Below are positions 31,876 through 41,287 of a stretch of 64,000 nucleotides of DNA, piece after piece (position 1 is the stretch's first letter; the number at the start of each line of letters is the position of its first letter). This DNA is from Shewanella seohaensis (lineage in GTDB: Bacteria > Pseudomonadota > Gammaproteobacteria > Enterobacterales > Shewanellaceae), in the NCBI RefSeq assembly GCF_025449215.1, contig NZ_CP104900.1:4092001-4156000 (forward strand), in the 5' to 3' direction. Under the pieces are notes generated by a model. It worked only from the letters and a program-made list of their open reading frames with translations. It was not told the origin of the DNA and did not search any database. The translations under genes and the position numbers were made by a program.

Positions 31876-32795
31876 GTGAAATCTTCAAATTTGGCGTATG
31901 TGTACGGCATGGCCGCGGTATTCCTCTGGTCGACGGTGGCAACCGCTTTTAAGATTGCCCTTGGATTTTATAGCCCGTTGCAACTGGTGTTTGTGGCGGT
32001 ACTTACCTCAATCGTCGCCCTAGGTGCCATTCTCGCTTGGCAGAAAAACTGCCACTCCTTAAAGCGCAGCTCCTACGTCGCCCGGCGTTTTATCTGGTTA
32101 CGGGGCTGATTAATCCGTTTCTGTATTATGTAGTGCTGTTTAAAGCCTATTCACTATTACCCGCCCAGCAGGCACTCTCACTCAACTACACTTGGGCGGT
32201 ATTGCTGCCGCTGTTAGCCGCGCCGCTGCTGAAACAACATTTGCGTAAGAGCGATATGATTGCGGCACTGATTGCCTACTCTGGGGTATTTATTATCGCC
32301 ACTGGCGGCGATGTCAGCGGTTTTCGCTTCGACAGTCCACTCGGGATTGGGCTTGCATTAACCAGCACTTTGCTCTGGTGCCTATATTGGATTGTGAACA
32401 CTAAAGATCAAGGTGACCCAGTGGTCAGCCTGCTATTAAGCTTTTTGATTGGTTTGCCCTTTATTACCGTGACACTGCTACTGACCGATACCCTGCCCAG
32501 CTTTAGTTTGAGCGCCGTGATGGCGGGCATGTATGTTGGCTTATTTGAGATGGGCATTACCTTCGTGCTCTGGTTAATGGCACTAAAAACCGCGACTCGC
32601 ACGGCCAATATCAGTACCTTAGTATTTTTATCACCCGTGATGTCGATTGGCTTTATTGCCTGGATTCTGCAAGAGACTATCGCCGCCGCAACTTATATCG
32701 GGTTAGGTTTTATTTTGAGTGGCATGATGTTGCAGCAGTTATTCCCGCGCTATCTGGAGCGCAAAACTAAGCTCAATGCCAAGCTTGTAGACTAA
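31876..32795 (+). CDS. EamA/DMT-family transporter (reading frame broken by one base)
   Basis: An inner-membrane metabolite exporter-like protein of about 306 residues with ten predicted helices in two EamA repeats. The first frame covers helices 1-2 (VYGMAAVFLWSTVATAFKIA, QLVFVAVLTSIVALGAILA) and the second covers the rest (for example ALSLNYTWAVLLPLLAAPL, GIGLALTSTLLWCLYWIVN, LVFLSPVMSIGFIAWILQE). The frames meet at the A5 run 32044-32048; an extra A gives a continuous QKKLPLLKAQLLRRPAFYLV. The start is GTG at 31876 with AGGG upstream. Substrate unknown. Likely intact in the organism. Confidence 0.87.
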
Positions 32796-32928
32796 ATAAG
32801 GCGTATCACTCGGGCATAAGCAATTTATGCCCGAGCTAACATTTTAACGCCGCAGAAAGGGCTACTATGGCGGACTTTTATTGCCCCTAAACTTTAATTG
32901 CAGCTAATTGGGGCGCGAGGACGAGAGC

Positions 32929-33405
32929 ATGACACCAGCCGTACAAATGGCAAAGAAAGCCAAAATTCCCTTTGAAATCTTAGAATACAGCCACGACCCA
33001 CACTGCGCCGCCTACGGAGAAGAAGCCGCCAATGTGTTAGGGCTCGCCCCCGCGCAGGTATTTAAAACCTTACTGGTTGCGACCGATAAAGCCCATCCGC
33101 CACTGGCCGTCGCCCTGGTGCCCGTTGACCATCAACTCAATTTAAAAGCCGTCGCTAAATGTTTAGGCCAGAAGAAACTGCAAATGGCCGATGCGGATTT
33201 AGCACAAAAATCATCAGGCTATCTCGTTGGCGGCATTAGTCCGCTCGCCCAGAAAAAACAGCTGCCAACGCTAATCGATGCGACGGCTCAGCAATTCGAT
33301 AAAATCTATGTGAGTGCCGGCCGCCGTGGCCTTGAAATCTGCCTTGCGGCGAATGACTTAGCGAAATTGTGCCGCGGGTCTTTTGCGGATATAAAAACGC
33401 TTTAA
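32929..33405 (+). CDS. ybaK: Cys-tRNA(Pro)/Cys-tRNA(Cys) deacylase YbaK
   Basis: A 158-residue editing protein of the YbaK/EbsC fold that hydrolyses mischarged Cys-tRNA(Pro). The ATG at 32929 has GAGG eight bases upstream and gives the usual length; an earlier in-frame ATG at 32908 would add seven residues. Motifs: [38 protein letters not shown], the catalytic-loop region [19 protein letters not shown] and the C-terminal [19 protein letters not shown]. It is a standalone gene, not fused to proS. Confidence 0.94.
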   Translation: MTPAVQMAKKAKIPFEILEYSHDPHCAAYGEEAANVLGLAPAQVFKTLLVATDKAHPPLAVALVPVDHQLNLKAVAKCLGQKKLQMADADLAQKSSGYLVGGISPLAQKKQLPTLIDATAQQFDKIYVSAGRRGLEICLAANDLAKLCRGSFADIKTL

Positions 33406-33529
33406 GGCTAAATATCAGATATTTCTAAAATATGTTCAGAGTATCACAGTATTTATCCCAAATTGATTTGAAAATAGAGACATATCCGACTATAAATTGA
33501 ACTGTACACAGACGACTAAGGATAGTCAG

Positions 33530-33832
33530 ATGGAAAAATCAACTCAATGGAATCAAGAAGATGGCTTAAGCCCTATCAGTTGGGTCGCCATGCTCATTTG
33601 TATTGCCCTTTTTATCTACGAACATTTTTGGGGAAATGGTTTTACGACCATGGTGGTGATGCTCTACTGCACTTTTTTACTCCCCTCGGTACTGATCACC
33701 CGTAGAGTGCAAGAAAGGTATTTCCTGTATACCTTGGTATATATCAGGGCCTTTCGTAAATTCACTACCCTAATGTCGGTGGCGTTTCTGTGTCTGTGGT
33801 TGATTGCCACTTACACTCCACTCATCCATTAA
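33530..33832 (+). CDS. small hypothetical inner-membrane protein
   Basis: A 100-residue protein starting at the ATG at 33530 (AAGGA upstream); an earlier in-frame ATG at 33497 has none. Three hydrophobic segments are visible: WVAMLICIALFIYEHFW, TMVVMLYCTFLLPSVLI and FTTLMSVAFLCLWLIATY. The short loops carry basic residues (TRRVQERY, RAFRKF). I know no family for it. It is followed by a terminator shared with proA. Confidence 0.7.
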   Translation: MEKSTQWNQEDGLSPISWVAMLICIALFIYEHFWGNGFTTMVVMLYCTFLLPSVLITRRVQERYFLYTLVYIRAFRKFTTLMSVAFLCLWLIATYTPLIH

Positions 33833-33847
33833 CCGAGATGTTTGCCA

Positions 33848-33877
33848 ACAAAAAAGCCGCTATTGCGGCTTTTTTAA
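33848..33877. terminator. bidirectional terminator before proA end
   Basis: AAAAAAGCCGC and GCGGCTTTTTT around a four-base loop. Confidence 0.93.
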
Positions 33878-33922
33878 TAGAACGATTTTGCCGAGCGAGA
33901 TGGCCCGTCGTTGGCGAGTGAA

Positions 33923-35200
33923 CTATGTGCGGCTGGTGTAATCACCCCATGCTAACCACTTATAGGTGGTCAGCGCCTCAAGCCCCATAGGACCACGGGC
34001 ATGGAGTTTTTGCGTGCTTACGGCCACCTCGGCACCCAAGCCAAATTGGCCGCCATCGGTAAAACGGGTGCTGGCATTCACATACACAGCAGCCGAATTC
34101 ACTTCGTTCATAAAATGCGTTGCGGCGTGGATATCATCGGTGAGAATCGCCTCCGAGTGCCCACTGGAATAGGTACGGATATGGGCAATAGCTGTATCTA
34201 TGCCATTCACCACTTTAATGCCTAAGGTCAAAGATAACCATTCGGTCGCAAAGCTTTGCTCAGTTGCCGGAGAAATATCAAACCCCAAGCCATCGAGCAG
34301 CGCATAGCTTTGTTCGCACACCGAAAAACGTACACCTAAGCGATGTAAGTACTCGGCAATTTGCGGCACAAAACGCTCAGCAACCGCGTTATCCACCAGC
34401 AAGGTGTCTAACGCATTACACACCGTTGGACGCTGCACTTTTGCGTTAGCAATTACCTCGAGTGCGCGCTCAAGATCGGCATGTTTATCGACATACAAAT
34501 GGCAGATCCCAATGCCACCTAAGATCACAGGAATCGTCGCTTGCTCGGCGCAAAGGCGCTGTAAGGCTTGTCCGCCACGGGGGACTATCATATCGACATA
34601 TTGGTCGAGCTTGAGTAGCCCTGTGACTAAGGCTCTATCGGGAGAATCAATCAGCTGCACCGCATCGACTGGCAGACCTTGGCTTGCAATTGCGCCACGG
34701 ATCACTTCGCTAATCAGTTTGTTAGATTCGAGCGTCTCTTTTCCGCCGCGCAAAATCACAGCATTACCGGTTTTAAGTGCCAGCACAGCAATATCGACCG
34801 TCACATTCGGCCGAGCCTCGTAGATAACCCCAATCACCCCAAGCGGTACTCGGCGGCGCGTGAGCCTTAAGCCATTGTCCAACACGCGGCTACCAAACTC
34901 TTCGCCAACGGGATCGGCAAGACGCACCACATCGCCGATATCACCGATAATCCCCGCCAGACGCGACTCGTTAAGCAAGAGTCTATCAATCATTGCATCA
35001 TTCAAGCCTTCAGCCTTAGCGGCTGCAACGTCTTTGGCGTTAGCCGCGAGAATCGCCTGAGTATTCTGCGTCAGGGCCTCGGCAATCGCCTCGAGTAAAT
35101 CCGCTTTCTGTGCGGCGCTAAGATTTGCTAAGGCATAGCTGGCTTGTTTAGCCTGACTGCCCAGTTGTTGTAAATATTGCACTTGATTAGTTTGACTCAA
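33923..35200 (-). CDS. proA: glutamate-5-semialdehyde dehydrogenase (gamma-glutamyl phosphate reductase)
   Basis: Second step of proline synthesis: NADPH-dependent reduction of gamma-glutamyl phosphate. The 425-residue protein starts at a TTG (35200) with GAGGT five bases upstream. Diagnostic segments are [21 protein letters not shown] near residue 115, [14 protein letters not shown] near 145, and the catalytic cysteine in [15 protein letters not shown] near 255. The end YTSGH-type segment ([14 protein letters not shown]) is followed by [13 protein letters not shown] at the C-terminus. proB is 12 bases upstream, so the two form an operon. Confidence 0.97.
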   Translation of the reverse strand: MSQTNQVQYLQQLGSQAKQASYALANLSAAQKADLLEAIAEALTQNTQAILAANAKDVAAAKAEGLNDAMIDRLLLNESRLAGIIGDIGDVVRLADPVGEEFGSRVLDNGLRLTRRRVPLGVIGVIYEARPNVTVDIAVLALKTGNAVILRGGKETLESNKLISEVIRGAIASQGLPVDAVQLIDSPDRALVTGLLKLDQYVDMIVPRGGQALQRLCAEQATIPVILGGIGICHLYVDKHADLERALEVIANAKVQRPTVCNALDTLLVDNAVAERFVPQIAEYLHRLGVRFSVCEQSYALLDGLGFDISPATEQSFATEWLSLTLGIKVVNGIDTAIAHIRTYSSGHSEAILTDDIHAATHFMNEVNSAAVYVNASTRFTDGGQFGLGAEVAVSTQKLHARGPMGLEALTTYKWLAWGDYTSRT

Positions 35201-35212
35201 AACAGACCTCGC

Positions 35213-36331
35213 TTATAAGACGACCATGTCGTTGCGGTGCACTATTGCGTCACCATAATCGTAACCGAGCACAGACTCGATTTCGTCGGAATGTTTACCC
35301 GCAATTACCCCTAAGGCCTCACCGCAGTAGCGGGTGATACCTCTGGCAATGATTTTGCCTTTTTGGTCAACTAATTGCAGGGTTGCACCACGTTCAAATT
35401 CACCTTTAACCCCAATAATGCCCTTCGATAGCAGGCTGCGACCTTTTTCGGTCACGGCTTTCACCGCGCCCGCATCGAGCACCAGTGAACCTTGGGCGGC
35501 TGGTCCCGCTAAAATCCACTGTTTGCGGCTCTCTAACGGATTTTCGATGGCACTAAAATGCGTGCCGACAGATTCTTTACCGACGACTTTTTTAATCACA
35601 TCGGGGTGATGACCCGAGGCAATCACCACTTCAATGCCCGCACGGCGAGCAATATCCGCAGCTTCTAGCTTAGTCGACATTCCGCCCGTGCCTAAGCCCG
35701 ACACTGAACCACCCGCTAACAGGCGCAGACTGTCATCAATTTTCTCGACCTGAGAAATCAGCTTAGCATTCGGGTTAGTGCGCGGATCAGCATCGAATAA
35801 GCCCTTTTGATCTGTCAACAAAATCAACAGGTCGGCATCACACAGCAGTGCCGCACGCGCCGACAAGTTATCGTTGTCGCCTACTTTGATCTCGTTCGTT
35901 GCGACAGCATCATTTTCGTTGATGATGGGGATAATATTGTTTGCCAGCAAGGCATTAAGCGTATCGCGGGCATTTAAATAGCGCTCTCTATCGTGTAGAT
36001 CGGCACGGGTCAGCAGCAATTGCCCCACATGCAAACCATAGATGCTAAAGAGTTGTGCCCAAGCGAGAATAAGCTGACTCTGCCCGACAGCGGCTAATAA
36101 CTGTTTGTTAGCCATAGTGTCGGGCAATACCGGATATTGGAGATGTTCGCGTCCGGCGGCAATTGCGCCAGAAGTGCATAATACGACTTCGACCCCTGAT
36201 CTCATCAGTGCGGCCATTTGACGAGCAAGCTCAACCATATGGGCTTTATCCAGCTGTTTACTGCCAGAAGTCAGCACACTCGTCCCTAACTTCACTACCA
36301 CGCGGCGATACGCTATCTCACTTAAATTCAT
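35213..36331 (-). CDS. proB: glutamate 5-kinase
   Basis: First step of proline synthesis, phosphorylating glutamate, normally feedback-inhibited by proline. A 372-residue protein with an amino-acid kinase domain ([66 protein letters not shown]) and a C-terminal PUA domain from about residue 275 ([29 protein letters not shown]). The layout is that of E. coli ProB. The ribosome site before the ATG at 36331 is weak. It is first in the proBA pair. Confidence 0.97.
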   Translation of the reverse strand: MNLSEIAYRRVVVKLGTSVLTSGSKQLDKAHMVELARQMAALMRSGVEVVLCTSGAIAAGREHLQYPVLPDTMANKQLLAAVGQSQLILAWAQLFSIYGLHVGQLLLTRADLHDRERYLNARDTLNALLANNIIPIINENDAVATNEIKVGDNDNLSARAALLCDADLLILLTDQKGLFDADPRTNPNAKLISQVEKIDDSLRLLAGGSVSGLGTGGMSTKLEAADIARRAGIEVVIASGHHPDVIKKVVGKESVGTHFSAIENPLESRKQWILAGPAAQGSLVLDAGAVKAVTEKGRSLLSKGIIGVKGEFERGATLQLVDQKGKIIARGITRYCGEALGVIAGKHSDEIESVLGYDYGDAIVHRNDMVVL

Positions 36332-36443
36332 TATTCATATGTAGAAAATAACCGGATAATCCTTATACCTAATCCGCAGAGCAATTGGTAGTTAGTGGGC
36401 AGGATGTTGGTAGAAATTTTCAATTCTGCTTGGGATCGCGCAT

Positions 36444-36478
36444 AAAAAAGGGCCATCGATTAGATGACCCTCAAAAAA
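36444..36478. terminator. terminator after purine permease
   Basis: AGGG-CATC pairs with GATG-CCCT (one internal mismatch), flanked by A6 and T-rich strands, usable from either side. Confidence 0.75.
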
Positions 36479-36506
36479 TAGCCGCGAATGGGCGGCTAGC
36501 TCAGTA

Positions 36507-37796
36507 TCAGCCGTAAATAAATTTCGCAATAAACATGGCAGCGAGCACCAGCACGCCGATATTTAAATCGCTAAAACGGCCCGTTAACAGCTTGATGACA
36601 GCATAGGAAATAATCCCCAGCGCAATCCCTGTGGCAATTGAGAAGGTCAGCGGCATCAGGATACACACCACAACCACAGGTGCAGCCTCGGTTAAGTCTT
36701 CCCATTCAACGTGAACCAGTCCAGCCATCATTAGAATCGCCACATAGAATAAGGTACCAGCCGTAGCATAGGCGGGGATCATTCCAGCTAATGGTGATAA
36801 GAATAAGGCCAAGATAAACAGTAAGCCGACCACGACAGCGGTTAAGCCTGTACGGCCGCCCGCGCTCACCCCAGCGGTACTTTCGATATAACTGGTAGTC
36901 GTTGACGTACCGAATGCAGCGCCCGCAATCGTCGCTAAACTATCAGCGGTTAAGGCACGGTTTAAGCGAGGTAAACGGCCTTTTTCATCGAGGAAACCAC
37001 CGCGCTGCGCAACCGCAACTAAGGTGCCAGAGGTATCAAAAAGATCCACAAACAGGAAGGCAAATACCACGGATAGCATTGTCACTTCAAATACTTGGGA
37101 TAAATCCATCGCCATAAAGGTCGGTGCGACAGAAGGCGGCATAGAAACGATACCGTTGTAATGCACATCACCGAAGAGTAACCCAAGCCCAGTGATGATA
37201 AGGATGCTTAAAATCACCGCCGATTTCATTCCACGTTGCACCATGGCGATGATCAGGAAGAAACCTAACACGGCCATCACCGCTGGGAAGGCGGTAATAT
37301 CGCCCATAGTCACTAAAGTTGCAGGACTTGCGACCACAATGCCGGCACTCTTAAGACCGATCAGCGCGAGGAATAAACCAATACCCGCAGCAATACCGAT
37401 ACGCAGCGACATAGGAATGCTGTTCACAATCCACTCGCGAATACGCACTAGAGACAGGATTAAAAAGCAAATTCCCGACAGGAAAACGGCGCCGAGAGCC
37501 GTTTCCCAGCTATAACCCATCTCACCTACCACAGTGTAGGTAAAGAAGGCATTGAGTCCCATACCTGGGGCCAGTGCAATGGGATAGTTCGCCATCACAC
37601 CCATCACAATACATCCCACCGCCGCCGCTAAACAGGTGGCCACAAACACGGCGCCATGATCCATACCCGCATCGGCTAACATCATTGGATTCACAAAAAT
37701 GATGTAGGCCATAGTCATAAATGTTGTCAAACCTGCTATCGCTTCCTGCTTGAGGCTCGTTTGATTTTGTTTCAGTTTGAACAGCTTTTCTAACAT
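36507..37796 (-). CDS. NCS2 (AzgA-like) purine permease
   Basis: A 429-residue inner-membrane transporter with about 12-14 hydrophobic segments. The start LKQEAIAGLTTFMTMAYIIFVNP and the segment APGMGLNAFFTYTVVGEMG are signatures of the AzgA branch. Further on VDLFDTSGTLVAVAQRGG and TSTTTSYIESTAGVSAGGRTG occur near residues 255 and 300. These residues mark adenine, guanine or hypoxanthine uptake rather than uracil or xanthine. AAGGA lies upstream of the ATG. No guanine riboswitch or PurR box is evident in the 400 bases before it. Confidence 0.9.
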   Translation of the reverse strand: MLEKLFKLKQNQTSLKQEAIAGLTTFMTMAYIIFVNPMMLADAGMDHGAVFVATCLAAAVGCIVMGVMANYPIALAPGMGLNAFFTYTVVGEMGYSWETALGAVFLSGICFLILSLVRIREWIVNSIPMSLRIGIAAGIGLFLALIGLKSAGIVVASPATLVTMGDITAFPAVMAVLGFFLIIAMVQRGMKSAVILSILIITGLGLLFGDVHYNGIVSMPPSVAPTFMAMDLSQVFEVTMLSVVFAFLFVDLFDTSGTLVAVAQRGGFLDEKGRLPRLNRALTADSLATIAGAAFGTSTTTSYIESTAGVSAGGRTGLTAVVVGLLFILALFLSPLAGMIPAYATAGTLFYVAILMMAGLVHVEWEDLTEAAPVVVVCILMPLTFSIATGIALGIISYAVIKLLTGRFSDLNIGVLVLAAMFIAKFIYG

Positions 37797-38150
37797 GGAA
37801 CTGGGTTCCTTTTCTTTTTAAGTAGGTAGGGTCAAAAATGTAAACACTATGTAATCGTGTTTTTCGCAGAGGATTATAGGGAGTTTGTGCTGGTCAGGCT
37901 AGAAAATTGATGGCGATTTTCTTGATAGAAATCGCTAAACAGAACAAAAAACCACCGCACTTAATTTACATTAAAGCTCACTATAAATAGGGCTTAGCAA
38001 GCCAATCTTAACCACAGGGAAGTTGAAACGCCGTTCAGAATTAACAGCACATTGTTTTTAAAGCGAAATAATCACAATAAAGCACAATGGTTATCCCATA
38101 CCGGCATATAAGCCTACGTCAGCGCCCCAAATGGGATTGAAGTCGATAGC
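37797..38150. other. intergenic region between purine permease and TonB receptor
   Basis: About 350 bases, AT-rich in the middle. It should contain the permease promoter. I find no gene and no confident motif. Confidence 0.4.
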
Positions 38151-38184
38151 AAAAAGCCGACGCCCTTAAGGGCGCCGGCTTTTT
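38151..38184 (-). terminator. terminator of TonB receptor gene
   Basis: AAAAAGCCG and CGGCTTTTT with inner GCCCTTAAGGGC pairing, a long stem with T-run on both strands. Confidence 0.92.
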
Positions 38185-38204
38185 GAGTTCAACGGGTAAA
38201 ATGC

Positions 38205-40370
38205 TTAAAAACGATAGTTAAAGCTGACGGTAAAATTGCGTGGCGCGCCGTAGTGATACGCACTGTAAGCAATGCCTGACGCAGTCATGTAGGCATAATA
38301 TTTCTCATCCAATAGATTCTCTACGTTAACCTGCAGATCCATATTCTCAGCCAGATCGTAGCGTGCCATCAGATTCACTAGGGAGTAAGCATCCTGCTTG
38401 ATTGCCACACCACTGACATCTGAGTAACTGTCACTTTGCCAATTCACCCCACCACCTATGGTTAATTCAGGCAATAAGTCCACAAATTGGTAGGTGGTAA
38501 ACAATTTAAATTGCTTCTGCGGACTGGTAGTCGCGACCCGCTTACCCTCTGCATCTTCGGCATTAAATTGCGAGTAACCCGCAGAGATATTCCAGCCATC
38601 GGCAGGCTCACCCACCACTTCTAGCTCAAACCCCTTACTCTTAGTGCCTTGTGCGGCCTCATAGTAATTCACGGGTTTACCACCGATATAAATCGTTCCG
38701 GCTAAGGTTGCCAAGTTATCTTGGTCAATTTGGAACACGGCTACTGTGGTATGTAGACGATCGTCAAGATAAGCACTCTTCAGACCTAATTCGTAGGCTT
38801 TGCCTTCTAATGGATCGAGGTAATTTTGATCGGCATCGAAATTATTCTGCGGATTAAAAATCCCGGTATAACTGGCGTAAATACGATGCGCGTCATTGAT
38901 ATCGTACAAGGCGCCAACATAGGGCACAAACACCCCATCATCACCAAAGTTAGTATCGGTACCATAGCTCACGCCTTCACGATTCCAGCTTGAGATACGT
39001 CCACCAGCAATCAATTTAAAATCATCGGTAATCGTTAAGCGAGTCGCCGCATAAAAGCCTTTTTGCTCGGTATCCATATTGAGCTGACGGTTCGCGTTGC
39101 TCGACCATTCAGGCTCAGCAAACTGATTTTGTTGCCATTCGTAGAAGTTATCCACCACTTGTGAGTCCCAACCCGTCATATCGTCACGGATAGGCTCGTA
39201 GGTATCGGCGTAGGATTTTTGCTTACTATACAAAGCACCCGTCACAAACTCATGGGTTTGACCAAAGAGGTCATAGTCGCCTTTAAGCTGCACATCAAAG
39301 TTATTCGAGTTACTTTCACCATGGCTGTGATAACGCTGTCCACTGAGTCCCGCCCCCGTGTCTTTATCGAGCATACCCGACATGTAGATCATCTTAGTGG
39401 TGGTCTCATACTCCATGCGGTTGTAGTTAGCGACGAGCTGCCAACCATTGCTGAAGTAATGATTCAGGTTTGCAAAGTAGTTGATATTTTTGGTTTCCCA
39501 GCGGCTCCAATCGGCAGCTGTGGTGGCCGATGTATCCCAATCAGTGGCTGAACCATCACTAAAGACGGCGGGCAACGCGCCCCACATAGCCCCTTTGGGA
39601 TCGTTGTGGTTATAGCTACCACCGACACGCAGCAAGGTGTTGGCCGTAATATCACTGTCGACCACACCATAGAGAATGGTTTTGCGGTCTTGATACAGAT
39701 CTTGGTAAGAATCGCTATTCACATACTTAGCGACCAAGCGCCCACGCACACTGCCGTCTTCATTCAGACCATTAGACACATCCGCGGTGACTTGTTTTTT
39801 ATCCCAACTTCCAGTGGCGACATCCACATAACCTTTAAGATCAGAACTGTCGGCATGCTTACGCACTAAGTTAATCGAGGCCGAAGGATCGCCAGCACCC
39901 GTTAATAATCCGGTAGCACCACGCACGACTTCAACGCGCTCGTAGATAGACACATCCGATACCGTTTCACCTGCATCACCACCTAAACTCCAAGATAAAG
40001 GCACGCCATCAATTTGATAGTTTTGCACGGTAAAACCGCGGGCCGAAAAACCGTTACGCACGTTATCTGTTTTTGAAGATGATAAACCCACAGTGTTGTT
40101 GACCACATCGACCACGGTATTTAGTGCCTGATCTTCAATCCGATCCGCCGTCATAATGCTGACCGACTGTGGCGTTTCCCGCAGCGTGAGTCCTAACCCC
40201 GTTGCAGTATCAATATTACGACTCACTGTGTATTTACCCATCACAGTGATTTTTTCGATATTTTGATCTTGTGTCTCTGTTGTTGAAGCGGTTTGTTCTT
40301 CGGCCATCAGCGCCAAAGGATTCAAAGCTAGGGTTACTGCAGCAGCAAGTGGAAGTAGATTAAAACGCAT
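38205..40370 (-). CDS. TonB-dependent siderophore receptor (FhuE/FpvA-like)
   Basis: A 721-residue outer-membrane receptor for a ferric siderophore. Signal peptide residues 1-23 (LPLAAAVTLALNPLALMAEE). A TonB-box-like stretch IEKITVMGKY is near residue 38. The plug contains LRETPQSVSIMTADRIEDQ, ARGFTVQNYQIDGVPLSW and YERVEVVRGATGLLTGAGDP, all typical of the FhuE/FpvA/FoxA group for hydroxamate-type siderophores. The barrel ends in VSFNYRF. A Fur-like box lies 47 bases upstream of the start, consistent with iron repression. It stands alone with its own terminator. Confidence 0.94.
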   Translation of the reverse strand: MRFNLLPLAAAVTLALNPLALMAEEQTASTTETQDQNIEKITVMGKYTVSRNIDTATGLGLTLRETPQSVSIMTADRIEDQALNTVVDVVNNTVGLSSSKTDNVRNGFSARGFTVQNYQIDGVPLSWSLGGDAGETVSDVSIYERVEVVRGATGLLTGAGDPSASINLVRKHADSSDLKGYVDVATGSWDKKQVTADVSNGLNEDGSVRGRLVAKYVNSDSYQDLYQDRKTILYGVVDSDITANTLLRVGGSYNHNDPKGAMWGALPAVFSDGSATDWDTSATTAADWSRWETKNINYFANLNHYFSNGWQLVANYNRMEYETTTKMIYMSGMLDKDTGAGLSGQRYHSHGESNSNNFDVQLKGDYDLFGQTHEFVTGALYSKQKSYADTYEPIRDDMTGWDSQVVDNFYEWQQNQFAEPEWSSNANRQLNMDTEQKGFYAATRLTITDDFKLIAGGRISSWNREGVSYGTDTNFGDDGVFVPYVGALYDINDAHRIYASYTGIFNPQNNFDADQNYLDPLEGKAYELGLKSAYLDDRLHTTVAVFQIDQDNLATLAGTIYIGGKPVNYYEAAQGTKSKGFELEVVGEPADGWNISAGYSQFNAEDAEGKRVATTSPQKQFKLFTTYQFVDLLPELTIGGGVNWQSDSYSDVSGVAIKQDAYSLVNLMARYDLAENMDLQVNVENLLDEKYYAYMTASGIAYSAYHYGAPRNFTVSFNYRF

Positions 40371-40416
40371 AGTCGTTCAGCAAGTTTCGTTAAGGTGCGC
40401 ATACGGTAACACCATT

Positions 40417-40435
40417 GAGAACGATTTGCATTTGT
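40417..40435 (-). promoter_or_regulatory. Fur box upstream of TonB receptor
   Basis: GAGAACGATTTGCATTTGT matches the 19-base Fur consensus at 11 positions by my count, including GAT and CATT at the centre, and lies 47 bases before the receptor start. Confidence 0.55.
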
Positions 40436-40633
40436 ATTTTATGTGACAAATGTAACAAATTCATCATTCTTAAGTCGTACAAAAAGATGAATAGATTGAT
40501 GCCAAAGTTTTATGCTTTAAAAACAGATAATTAAATTAACTCTTGATAAAAGCAGTCATTTCGAGATCGCAGCAAAAAATTTTATGTTTATGGGAAGGAA
40601 TGAGAGGCATAGCGCCGTAACGACAGAAAAAGC

Positions 40634-40661
40634 TAAAAAAAGCCTGCTCAATGAGCAGGCA
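40634..40661 (-). terminator. terminator of small-ORF transcription unit
   Basis: GCCTGCTCA (40642-40650) and TGAGCAGGC (40652-40660) pair perfectly, followed on the minus strand by seven T. Confidence 0.88.
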
Positions 40662-40822
40662 AGACATATTTCAAGCGTCCCTTTCGGGGAAGTACATTAC
40701 CGCGCTAGCGGAAGAAACCTGGCATACCCATGCAAAAACACCGATATGCTACTTGAGTCTAAACACGCCAAAAAGGCGATACAAAGGTTGATGGATGATG
40801 GAAACTAGGTTTAAAGGGATAG

Positions 40823-40921
40823 TTAGCCCTTAAAGCTCATAGCGAATAAACCGCCACGCAAAACATCAGAGTTAATCCAAGTGTTTTGCCAAACAAAGTG
40901 ATTCTTGCCTGTATAAGACAT
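40823..40921 (-). CDS. small ORF, 32 residues, unknown
   Basis: A short frame on the minus strand starts with ATG at 40921, eight or nine bases after AGGAG, and ends with TAA at 40823. The peptide begins MSYTGKNHFVWQNTW and ends LFAMSFKG; it has two Trp residues, no cysteines and no signal peptide. It sits inside a well-delimited transcription unit with a strong promoter (41098-41125) and a perfect terminator (40634-40661). The combination of ribosome site, promoter and terminator supports translation, although the frame is short. I know no family for it. It could be a small regulatory protein, a leader peptide or an effector peptide. Confidence 0.5.
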   Translation of the reverse strand: MSYTGKNHFVWQNTWINSDVLRGGLFAMSFKG

Positions 40922-41090
40922 AGTCAATTACTCCTAAGTAAAGTTGAGATTAAGTACTCTAGTAAAGCTTGGCTCGGTTCCTTGGAACTAGAGATTCTCA
41001 AATCCGTTGAGACGACTTGTCACTCGGGTCCTTGGAGAAGGGTATCCATCCTGGATAGACTAGAGGGGATGGGCGTATTGCCCTGTCCAC
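40922..41090 (-). ncRNA. structured 5' leader of small ORF
   Basis: About 170 transcribed bases precede the small ORF. Self-complementary parts include TATCC-AGGAT-GGATA near 41045-41060 and GGTTCC/GGAACC near 40975-40990, with further repeats of CTCTAG. It may be a regulatory leader or the body of a small RNA. I do not match it to a known riboswitch class. Confidence 0.35.
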
Positions 41091-41097
41091 GAAAACC

Positions 41098-41125
41098 ATT
41101 ATATGTTTTCGTAGTTTTATTACAA
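41098..41125 (-). promoter_or_regulatory. sigma-70 promoter of small-ORF unit
   Basis: On the minus strand TTGTAA, 16 bases, TATAAT, a near-consensus promoter facing the small ORF. Confidence 0.7.
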
Positions 41126-41205
41126 GCTTTATTTGTATTTTTTTTAATTAAGGCTTTTTAATGTAATTTTATTACGTAAAACAACCAAAAATCTTGGCGA
41201 CCTGC

Positions 41206-41272
41206 GTCACATAAAAACAGAAATAATCCTGTAACCACCTAATAAGTAAGATATTACAGAATTATTTCTATT
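41206..41272 (-). terminator. AT-rich terminator-like hairpin after pepA
   Basis: AGAAATAAT-C-CTGTAA (41219-41234) pairs with TTACAG-A-ATTATTTCT (41254-41269), 15 pairs with one mismatch, followed by TTTTT on the minus strand. Confidence 0.6.
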
Positions 41273-41287
41273 TATTACATTAAATTG

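Noticed and set aside
40584..40808. 74-codon plus-strand frame
   Set aside because: It reads across a terminator belonging to the opposite strand and lacks family features.
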